64,000 nt of DNA from Bacteroidota bacterium. Its GTDB lineage: Bacteria > Bacteroidota > Bacteroidia > Bacteroidales > Dysgonomonadaceae. The stretch is from contig JAFADY010000010.1 in assembly GCA_023424395.1 (NCBI GenBank), forward strand, positions 1 to 64,000, read 5' to 3'. Shown piece by piece: positions 1-6,681 of the stretch. Made by a program: the position numbers and the translations under genes. The notes under the pieces are model-generated. The model was given only the letters and a program-made list of their open reading frames with translations. It did not search any database and was not told where the DNA came from. Position 1 is the first letter of the stretch, and the number at the start of each line of letters is the position of its first letter.

Positions 1-485
1 ACGCGGGTTAGCGGCCGCAAGGCCGATGCCGACGAAATGTTAATGATGTTCCCTTGTTGTTCTTTAACCATATATTCAGCAAAAACAACGGTAGGTACAA
101 CGGTTCCCATCAGGTTTAAATCGACGACGTTGCGGAAGTCGTTCATTTTCAAATCGAAAATGTTGTTGTTTGGCCCAATCGTTGCGCCCGGCATATTTCC
201 GCCCGCACCATTAATGAGCACATCAATTTTGCCGTATTTGGCAATAATAGCTTCAGCGTTTTGTTTCAGAACCGCCTCATCGGTAACATCGGTTTTGTAG
301 AACGAGGCTTCGCCACCTTGTTTGCGAACAGTTTCCATAAGCGCGTTTCCTTTTTCTTCGTTTCGCGCCAATACTGCTACTTTTGCACCGTGTGCCGCCA
401 GATATTCCACCATTGAAGTTCCTAAAACTCCCGTTCCACCGGTTATGACGATGATTTTGTTTTGAATGTTGAATAGATCGTACAT
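1..485 (-). CDS. SDR-family oxidoreductase, probably D-mannonate (fructuronate) oxidoreductase; 3' end outside window
   Basis: The first 161 codons are present; the stop lies beyond the window edge. The N-terminus shows the SDR Rossmann motif TGGTGVLG, followed by the NGAGG motif and INISSASA, which carries the expected catalytic serine region; the YxxxK motif would lie outside the window. Such enzymes reduce or oxidise a sugar acid with NAD(P)H. It lies 90 bp downstream of uxaC on the same strand, so it very probably performs the next step of hexuronate breakdown, interconverting D-fructuronate and D-mannonate, as SDR-type D-mannonate oxidoreductases do in Bacteroidetes. The SDR call is firm; the substrate is inferred from the neighbour. 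Confidence 0.8.
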   Translation of the reverse strand, partial: MYDLFNIQNKIIVITGGTGVLGTSMVEYLAAHGAKVAVLARNEEKGNALMETVRKQGGEASFYKTDVTDEAVLKQNAEAIIAKYGKIDVLINGAGGNMPGATIGPNNNIFDLKMNDFRNVVDLNLMGTVVPTVVFAEYMVKEQQGNIINISSASALRPLTR

Positions 486-575
486 AATTTTAATTTTTTG
501 ATTACGGAGCAAAAATAACTTGGCGTTTATTGTTATCCGTACTATTTTTCGCAAATTGCTCTTCAGAAATCGTCG

Positions 576-1985
576 TTAAAAATTGAAATAATTTTTCGCG
601 TTATAATAACAAATATCTTCTACCATTTTTCCCAAAAAATCCATTTCGGAAGCCGGAAGCAAACCGTTTTCCACATCGTTTCCGATGAGGTTACACAAAA
701 TACGACGAAAATATTCGTGACGCGGATACGAAACAAAACTGCGCGAATCGGTTAGCATTCCCACAAACCGGCTCAGCAGCCCTTGTGTGGAGAGAACGTT
801 CATTTGGTCTTCCATTCCGTCTTTTTGATCGAGAAACCACCAGCCGGAACCGAATTGCATTTTTCCGGGAACCGAACCGTCTTGAAAATTAGCGATCATT
901 GTAGCAATCAGATAATTTTCGCGCGGATTCAGATTATAAATAATTGTTTTCGTCAGTTTATTTTCTCTCTCCAATTTATCGAAAAAGCACGACATTGATG
1001 CCGCTACATCAACGTTATCATTGATGGAATCGTAACCAGTGTCGGGGCCCAATTTCGAAAACATTTGCGAATTATTGTTGCGGATGGCGCCAAAATGAAA
1101 TTGTTGTACCCAACCTTTTTCGAAATTCAATTTCGCGTTTTCGAACAACATTTTCGATTTGAATTTGCGGATTGCCTCCGTATTTAGTCTTTCTCTTCGT
1201 CCGAAAATCTTTTCGAAAATCGCTTTTGCTTCTTCATCCGAACAATCATCCGCATAGAATTCTTCAATTCCGTGGTCTGATAATTTGCAGCCTGCGGCTT
1301 GAAAATAATCGTGCCGGTTTTTTATGGCAACTAAATAATCATCAAAGGTTTGAATATTTATTCCCGAAACTTTCGATAGCGCTTGAATGTAATTCGCGAA
1401 ATTTTCAACATTTTCCACCACCATCGATTTATCGGGACGCCACGTGGGCAACACCTTTATTTCGAATCCACTTTCCTTTATTTGTTTGTGATATTCCAGT
1501 GAATCAATGGGGTCATCGGTTGTGCACACAACTTCCACCTTAAAATGGCGCATTAATCCACGTGCCGAAAATTCCGGCTTTTTCAGCATCTCATTCGCTT
1601 GGTCGTATATTTTTTTTGCCGTTTTGGGAGAAAGCAAATCGGTAATTCCAAAAACACGTTGAAGCTCCAAATGTGTCCAGTGATACATCGGGTTTCGCAT
1701 GGTGTAAGGAATGGTTTCCGCCCATTTTTCGAACTTTTCCCAGTCCGAAGCATCGCCGGTTATGTATTTTTCATCCACGCCGTTGGCGCGCATTAAACGC
1801 CATTTGTAATGATCACCGCCAAGCCACAGGTCTGTAAGATTACGAAACCGATAATCATCGGCAATTTGTTGAGGCACAAGATGGCAATGATAATCTATGA
1901 TGGGTAAATGCGCGGCATGTTCATGGTATAACTTTTGTGCCGTTTCTGTTTGCAATACAAAGTTGTTGTCTAAAAAAGGTTTCAT
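576..1985 (-). CDS. uxaC: Glucuronate isomerase
   Basis: This 469-residue protein has the full length of UxaC, which isomerises D-glucuronate to D-fructuronate and D-galacturonate to D-tagaturonate in the cytoplasm. The N-terminal PIIDYHCHL segment is the metal-binding amidohydrolase-type motif of the family, and characteristic stretches such as GSGWWFLDQKDGM and the SRSFVSYPRHEYFRR region are present near the C-terminus. It is the first gene of a unit that continues into the SDR oxidoreductase. The ATG at 1985 lies about 25 nt after the predicted transcription start. A perfect palindrome covers its -7 box, so repression by the divergent LacI-type protein is likely. No sign of damage. Confidence 0.96.
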   Translation of the reverse strand: MKPFLDNNFVLQTETAQKLYHEHAAHLPIIDYHCHLVPQQIADDYRFRNLTDLWLGGDHYKWRLMRANGVDEKYITGDASDWEKFEKWAETIPYTMRNPMYHWTHLELQRVFGITDLLSPKTAKKIYDQANEMLKKPEFSARGLMRHFKVEVVCTTDDPIDSLEYHKQIKESGFEIKVLPTWRPDKSMVVENVENFANYIQALSKVSGINIQTFDDYLVAIKNRHDYFQAAGCKLSDHGIEEFYADDCSDEEAKAIFEKIFGRRERLNTEAIRKFKSKMLFENAKLNFEKGWVQQFHFGAIRNNNSQMFSKLGPDTGYDSINDNVDVAASMSCFFDKLERENKLTKTIIYNLNPRENYLIATMIANFQDGSVPGKMQFGSGWWFLDQKDGMEDQMNVLSTQGLLSRFVGMLTDSRSFVSYPRHEYFRRILCNLIGNDVENGLLPASEMDFLGKMVEDICYYNAKNYFNF

Positions 1986-2000
1986 ATCAATAAATTATTA

Positions 2001-2020
2001 TTTTGTGCACGTGCACAAAA
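2001..2020. promoter_or_regulatory. Perfect 20-bp palindromic operator (LacI type)
   Basis: TTTTGTGCACGTGCACAAAA is a perfect inverted repeat (10 bp + 10 bp, no spacer) in the gap between uxaC and the divergent LacI-type gene. LacI-family dimers bind centrally symmetric palindromes of this kind. It overlaps the uxaC -7 box at 2016-2023 and the predicted start point, so a bound repressor would block uxaC transcription. No second copy was seen in the window. Confidence 0.82.
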
Positions 2021-2047
2021 ATACGAATTAAATATAGAAAGTTCAAA
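2016..2047 (-). promoter_or_regulatory. uxaC promoter (Bacteroidetes -33/-7)
   Basis: On the minus strand, TTTG (2044-2047) is followed by 20 bp and then TATTTTTG (2016-2023), matching the Bacteroidetes consensus TTTG-N19-21-TAnnTTTG. The expected start is near 2010, inside the palindrome and about 25 nt before the uxaC ATG. Confidence 0.75.
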
Positions 2048-2127
2048 ATATTTTCCGTATTTTTACTGCGTGAAGTTTCATTTTATTTTTCATGCGATTG
2101 AAAACTTTTACTAATCGAGATATATCC

Positions 2128-3195
2128 ATGCAGAGAAAAGTTCGAATTAAAGATATTGCCAAAATGGCGGGTGTTTCATCGGGAACGGTTGACCGGATTC
2201 TTCATAACAGAGGTAACGTTTCAGAACCGGCGCGGCTGGCTGTAGAAAAAGTACTCGAAAAAGTAAATTACAAGCCCAACATTCATGTTTCGGGATTATC
2301 GCTAAAGAGAAAATACAACGTTGCGATAACCACGCCCAACGTAACCGAAGGCGAGTATTGGGAAAGCATTCATTCGGGAATTAGGCGCGCACTTAGCGAA
2401 TATGAAAATATTATAGTTGATACTCAGATTTGTACGTATAATCAATACGATATTTATTCTTGCAGGGAAGTTTTCGACAAAATAGCGGATTTAGAAACCG
2501 ATGCTGTGATTATCGGCCCCACTTTTAGGGAAGAAACAATTGAATTGTGCAGAAGGCTCAACGATAAAAAAATCCCTTTTATTTTTGTCGATTCAACAAT
2601 ACAGGAGATATCACCTTTAGCATTTTTTTCGTCCGATCATTATGCTTGCGGTCAATTGCTATGTAAATTAATTACGTCCATTATCCCTCCGGCAGCGAAC
2701 ATAGGCATTTTACACGCAACGAGAATTGGTGATGAAAGCGCCAATACAACCGTTTTACGCAAACGGGGATTTACAGATTATTTGCATGAAAATGGAAGCA
2801 ACCACCATATTTACAAAATTCCACTTTCTATTACCGACCCCGAAAAAAACGAGTATTTGCTTTCTGATTTTTTTGACAAGAATCGGCATATTAAAGGAAT
2901 TGTAGTACTGAATTCGAAAGGTTATCTTATTGCCGATTACTTGGAAAGAAATAATTTAAAAGATATTCGCTTGGTATGTATCGATCTTACAGAGCCGAAT
3001 ATAAGGGCGCTTAAAACAGGCAGTATTGATTTTTTAATTGGACAAAGGCCTCAAACTCAAAGTTTTTTGGCTATGCAAACTCTCATTGAATATTTGATTT
3101 TCCGCCAACCGGTTATCGAGGAAAATTATGTTCCGCTAGATATACTTACGAAAGAAACAATTGATTATTATCTGAGATTCAATAACCCAGCATAA
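2128..3195 (+). CDS. LacI-family transcriptional regulator of hexuronate genes
   Basis: The N-terminus carries a classic LacI helix-turn-helix (VRIKDIAKMAGVSSGTVDRIL, split around the AGVSSGTV turn) and hinge (NYKPNIHVSGLS), followed by a periplasmic-binding-protein-like effector domain of about 290 residues. The start at 2128 puts the DNA-binding helix five residues from the N-terminus, as is normal (355 aa); an upstream in-frame ATG at 2092 would add a 12-residue tail unlike the family. It is transcribed away from uxaC with a perfect palindrome between the two. I infer that it is the local repressor responding to a hexuronate or a breakdown product. The DNA-binding role is firm; the effector is unknown. 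Confidence 0.9.
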   Translation: MQRKVRIKDIAKMAGVSSGTVDRILHNRGNVSEPARLAVEKVLEKVNYKPNIHVSGLSLKRKYNVAITTPNVTEGEYWESIHSGIRRALSEYENIIVDTQICTYNQYDIYSCREVFDKIADLETDAVIIGPTFREETIELCRRLNDKKIPFIFVDSTIQEISPLAFFSSDHYACGQLLCKLITSIIPPAANIGILHATRIGDESANTTVLRKRGFTDYLHENGSNHHIYKIPLSITDPEKNEYLLSDFFDKNRHIKGIVVLNSKGYLIADYLERNNLKDIRLVCIDLTEPNIRALKTGSIDFLIGQRPQTQSFLAMQTLIEYLIFRQPVIEENYVPLDILTKETIDYYLRFNNPA

Positions 3196-3253
3196 GAATT
3201 GTTAAGACGATTGATAATTGTAAGGATTATTCCTCCACTTTCACAAACTATTT

Positions 3254-4033
3254 TTACCCCGCCACATTCGTTTTCACACCCAACTCCCCCACTCTATCTG
3301 CAATTTTGCGCAACTCTTCCACCGATACTTTTTCGAGTTGTTTAGCAGGCGTTTCCCGATCGATGGTATAAATCATCACTTCGCGCGGATTAAGTTCTCT
3401 AACGAGCAGCAACCACGCCGAAATTTCGTTTTCTGTGGTATTATCCACCCGTTTGCCTTCAAACTCACCGCGAAGAAACATCGTTTGCAGTACAAAATTG
3501 CCTTCGAAACGTTTGTAGAGTTCCACCTGTTTGGCAACGGAATATTCGGGAGAATTTGGGCGATCGATTAACCTAACCGTTTCATCAAAAGCGGAATCGA
3601 GTTTCAGAATCGGATTTTCTATTTTCTTTAGCGCTTCAAAAACCGATGGTTTTCTCACGTTCATTCCGTTGGTAAGAACGCTGATTGTGGCTTCGGGATA
3701 ATATGTATCGCGCAGCGAAATGGTATCGTCGGTAATTCCCGCAAATTCGGGGTGCATGGTTGGTTCGCCGTTTCCGGCAAAAGTGATGACGTCTAGTTTT
3801 TTGCCTTCTTTTTGGAGCGATTGCAATTTATCTTCCATCGCGGCACGCACGTTTTCACGGTCGGGAAGTTTTGTTTTCGTGCGAAAATCTTTGTTAAACC
3901 CGCATTCGCAGTAAATGCAATCGAATGAGCATAATTTACCATCGTAAGGCAGAAGATTTACACCTAACGATGAGCCCATTCTGCGACTTTGAATGGGGCC
4001 GTAAACTATTTCGTGAAAAAGAATGGTTGACAT
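3254..4033 (-). CDS. Radical SAM protein
   Basis: The 259-residue protein has the radical SAM cluster motif C35-x3-C39-x2-C42 (CSFDCIYC), with another Cys two residues on, and the TFAGNGEPTMHPEF segment typical of the SAM-binding GGE-like motif. It therefore probably cleaves S-adenosylmethionine with a [4Fe-4S] cluster. The N-terminal YGPIQSRRMGSSLGVNLLP stretch is typical of the COG0731-like group of stand-alone radical SAM proteins, whose substrates are mostly unknown. Its ATG directly abuts the stop of the PIN-domain gene, which might co-transcribe them, but no functional link is evident. Confidence 0.85.
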   Translation of the reverse strand: MSTILFHEIVYGPIQSRRMGSSLGVNLLPYDGKLCSFDCIYCECGFNKDFRTKTKLPDRENVRAAMEDKLQSLQKEGKKLDVITFAGNGEPTMHPEFAGITDDTISLRDTYYPEATISVLTNGMNVRKPSVFEALKKIENPILKLDSAFDETVRLIDRPNSPEYSVAKQVELYKRFEGNFVLQTMFLRGEFEGKRVDNTTENEISAWLLLVRELNPREVMIYTIDRETPAKQLEKVSVEELRKIADRVGELGVKTNVAG

Positions 4034-4447
4034 TTAGAGTGACTTTAAAAATTCAGTAGGTGTCATAACGCTCAACGAGCTGTGTTTGTAGTCTTTGATA
4101 TTTCGAGTGATAATAACGTCAATATTCTGCTCTCTCTTGGCTGCATAATTTTGTAAAGCATCTTCAAAATCTGAAAAATTTGATTCTAAAGCATTGATGA
4201 TGTCTTGTTTATCGATAATCAATATATCTAAAAAATTCATCAACTTACGTAACTTTTGAATTGTTTTTTCGTGCTTTTCAACACGGCGTATTAGGTAATA
4301 TATATTGCAAATAATCACAGGCGTAGTGTATCCGTTGAGTTGTTTTTTCTCGCACCGTGATAAAATTTTTGAAGCATCGTGAAAAAATGGTTCTCTTTTT
4401 ACAAGGAAATCCATCAATATGTCAGAATCTATGAATACATTTTTCAT
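4034..4447 (-). CDS. PIN-domain ribonuclease toxin (VapC-like)
   Basis: This 137-residue protein begins FIDSDILMDFL, the N-terminal acidic motif of PIN domains, with further acidic residues in FEDALQNYAA and a C-terminal IDVIITRNIKDY stretch that is very typical of PIN toxins. PIN toxins are Mg-dependent RNases, often cutting tRNA or rRNA. The start overlaps the stop of the preceding small gene by 4 bp, the usual antitoxin-toxin arrangement. The acidic residues expected for catalysis appear intact. The RNA target cannot be read from sequence. Confidence 0.87.
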   Translation of the reverse strand: MKNVFIDSDILMDFLVKREPFFHDASKILSRCEKKQLNGYTTPVIICNIYYLIRRVEKHEKTIQKLRKLMNFLDILIIDKQDIINALESNFSDFEDALQNYAAKREQNIDVIITRNIKDYKHSSLSVMTPTEFLKSL

Positions 4448-4698
4448 AAATATTTTTCAGCTAAAGCATTATATAATTCTTCATCGTAGTCAAAATCCTT
4501 GGATGCTTTTACCGAACCCATTAATGACTTCACAATTGGAGATAATTCTTCATCGTCCTCGTTGGATTTTTTTTCGCGGATGAGTGACTTCAAATAGTTT
4601 TCTACCAAATTGGACAAACTGCGTTCTTGACCGCGTGCATATTTTTTTGCGCTTTCAATTACAGACTTGTCCATCGTTAAAGTTAATTTTGTTGTCAT
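4444..4698 (-). CDS. Antitoxin of the PIN-domain pair (DUF6364-like)
   Basis: This 84-residue protein starts with TTKLTLTMDKSVIESAKKYA, a ribbon-helix-helix-like segment seen in DUF6364-type antitoxins, followed by a charged C-terminal part (EEDDEE-like acidic stretches) suited to binding a toxin. It precedes the PIN gene and overlaps it by 4 bp. Such antitoxins neutralise the RNase and often repress their own operon. An AT-rich stretch upstream (4699-4812) is the probable promoter and operator region, but I could not pick a convincing operator. Confidence 0.82.
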   Translation of the reverse strand: MTTKLTLTMDKSVIESAKKYARGQERSLSNLVENYLKSLIREKKSNEDDEELSPIVKSLMGSVKASKDFDYDEELYNALAEKYL

Positions 4699-4812
4699 AA
4701 TTTACACGTTTTATTTTCGACAAATATAGAAAATAAAAATTACACGTGCAAATATTAGAGTAAGAACACGTATTGATTAACTTTTTCTAATATAAATTAT
4801 TATTGATCAGTT

Positions 4813-5946
4813 TTACAATCCAATAAATTCTTCAAAATTTTCTCGAGTTACAACGGTTGTCGTATGATTGGGATAAGCATCGCGAAACGAATATGAAAAA
4901 TTCACTTTTTGCTTTTTCCATTTAAATTCAAAAGCATTCAGTATTCCGTCTTCTTCTTCAATGTAATCAATTTCGGCCTTATCACGAGTACGCCAAAAGT
5001 ACGTATTGGCGTAACGTTTGTTGTAGCTATTCATTTTTAAGCGTTCCGAGATTAAGAAATTTTCCCACAAAGCGCCCTTATCCATACGCATATCGGGCAA
5101 TGAAAAATTGCTTATAAGCACATTGCGAATACCGTTATCGTAAAAATAATACTTTTTCCCTTTTTTTATTTCGTTTCGTAAGTTTCGGCTTAATGCCGGA
5201 AGTTTAAAAACTACATACGTTTTTTCCAATAAATCCAAATATTTTTCAACAGTTGCTGCGTCCATATTTCCAACCGTTTGTGCCAATTCATTATAACTAA
5301 CTTCACTTCCTACCTGAAATGCCAATGCTTGAAGAAGTTTTTCGATATGACTTGGTTTTCGTATGCTTTCCAACTGTAAAATATCTTTATACAAATAGCT
5401 ATTTGCAATTTCAACCAGTATATCTTTTTCTTTTCCCGGGTTACTAACCACATCGGGATAAAAACCGTAAACAAGCCGTGTTTCTAGCATTCGTTTTGCT
5501 TCGAGAATTGATGTAGTTTCTACGGTTTCTTTGTAGCTTATAGGATACAGATAAAATGTTTTTTTTCTTCCTGTAAGCGGCTCATTCATGTTGTTTTGTA
5601 ATTCGAAAGACGATGAGCCTGTAGCAATCAGTTGAATATGTGGATATGTATCGTAAATGAGTTTGAGTTTCTTTCCGATGTCCGGAATTTGTTGAGCCTC
5701 GTCAATTACAACTAATTTATTGTTTGGTCCGATTAATTGCAGTAATTGCGTGCTTGTTGTAGCATTGATAAAATATTGGAGCACATCAGATTCATCGGCA
5801 TTAAGCCAAATGGAAGGTTCTTGAATTTTATCTAATATGTGTTTCAACAATGTGGTCTTGCCTACTTGTCTTGCACCAAGCAATAGAATTATTTTTCCTT
5901 TGAAGCAGGAAGAAATGATATTTTCCGCTAAATCCCGTTTAATCAT
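4813..5946 (-). CDS. AAA-type ATPase with DUF4143 C-terminal domain
   Basis: The 377-residue protein has a Walker A motif GARQVGKTT (residues 24-32), a Walker B motif LVVIDEAQQ, a sensor-like LIATGSSSFEL and the DUF4143-type C-terminal half (ENFLISERLKM..., then WRTRDKAEIDYIEEEDG), which resembles a nuclease-like fold. This large family is scattered through Bacteroidetes genomes as single accessory genes and its cellular role is unknown. It stands alone between a toxin-antitoxin pair and yqaA, each with intergenic gaps, and looks more AT-rich than polA or uxaC, which suggests acquisition. It is full length with no visible damage. Confidence 0.87.
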   Translation of the reverse strand: MIKRDLAENIISSCFKGKIILLLGARQVGKTTLLKHILDKIQEPSIWLNADESDVLQYFINATTSTQLLQLIGPNNKLVVIDEAQQIPDIGKKLKLIYDTYPHIQLIATGSSSFELQNNMNEPLTGRKKTFYLYPISYKETVETTSILEAKRMLETRLVYGFYPDVVSNPGKEKDILVEIANSYLYKDILQLESIRKPSHIEKLLQALAFQVGSEVSYNELAQTVGNMDAATVEKYLDLLEKTYVVFKLPALSRNLRNEIKKGKKYYFYDNGIRNVLISNFSLPDMRMDKGALWENFLISERLKMNSYNKRYANTYFWRTRDKAEIDYIEEEDGILNAFEFKWKKQKVNFSYSFRDAYPNHTTTVVTRENFEEFIGL

Positions 5947-6049
5947 AATTCTTTTTTTTGCAAAGATACGTAATTTTCCGATTATATTCCGAAAATTTCG
6001 CCTAATTTTCGGAATATGCTCCGTAAACTACGTGTAAATTTCTTGATGT

Positions 6050-6078
6050 CTTTGTCAAAGTTTCAAACTTTGACAAAG
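6050..6078. repeat. 29-bp near-perfect palindrome
   Basis: CTTTGTCAAAGTTT, one C, then AAACTTTGACAAAG: a 14-bp perfect stem with a single-base loop, 13 bp past the stop of yqaA (minus strand). There is no U-tract after it on either strand, so it is not a standard intrinsic terminator. It looks like a dispersed palindromic repeat, possibly stabilising the mRNA 3' end. Confidence 0.75.
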
Positions 6079-6091
6079 GTTAGTTAACTTC

Positions 6092-6544
6092 CTAAAACCA
6101 ATTCATAATTTGTCCCGTCCCAAACCCAATCAATACATACCGCAAGAACTTCCCGATAGTCATCGTTGTCATTACCATCGGCACGTTTGCGCGCATAAAT
6201 CCCAACGCTACCAAAATCGCGTCGCCTACGGCGGGAAGAAACCCGAAAAATCCCATCACTGCTCCTTTTCCGTGCAGCCAATTGATCATTTTATCTATTT
6301 TTTCGGGTTTTATCTTAAACCACTTCTCCAGCCATTCGGTTTTTCCCAATCGGCCTAAATAATAGCACGTTGCACCGCCTGCGGCGTTTCCGATCGTAGC
6401 GTATAAAATGCACGTCCAAATGTCCATTCCCGCGGCGATAAGCGCTGCAAAAACCACTTCTGAACTGAACGGAAGCACCGTTGCCGCCAAAAACGACGCC
6501 AACAACAATCCCCAATATCCGTATTCCGCTAATCCGTCAAGCAT
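6092..6544 (-). CDS. YqaA-family (DedA/SNARE-associated-like) inner membrane protein
   Basis: This 150-residue protein is mostly hydrophobic: a first segment LLLASFLAATVLPFSSEVVFAALIA (split by PFSSE), then TCILYATIGNAAGGATCYYLGR, FFGFLPAVGDAILVALGF and a C-terminal TIGKFLRYVLIGFGTG. The E in PFSSE and the GNAAGGATCYYLGR and FxGFLPAVGD motifs are diagnostic of the YqaA branch of the DedA superfamily, inner-membrane proteins linked to lipid flipping and membrane potential, with the exact substrate unproven. The start lies about 135 bp downstream of the polA stop on the same strand, so it may be read through from polA. Confidence 0.9.
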   Translation of the reverse strand: MLDGLAEYGYWGLLLASFLAATVLPFSSEVVFAALIAAGMDIWTCILYATIGNAAGGATCYYLGRLGKTEWLEKWFKIKPEKIDKMINWLHGKGAVMGFFGFLPAVGDAILVALGFMRANVPMVMTTMTIGKFLRYVLIGFGTGQIMNWF

Positions 6545-6681
6545 AATTTGGTTGTTAACTTTTAGCCATTAGCAATTGGCTCTGCGTAAAAATTCATAAT
6601 AACATAGCTTTTTATTGTTTTATCTTCTAATCTTAATACCTAACTGTCTTGCTATACCAACAGCCGACAGCTAATAGCTAT

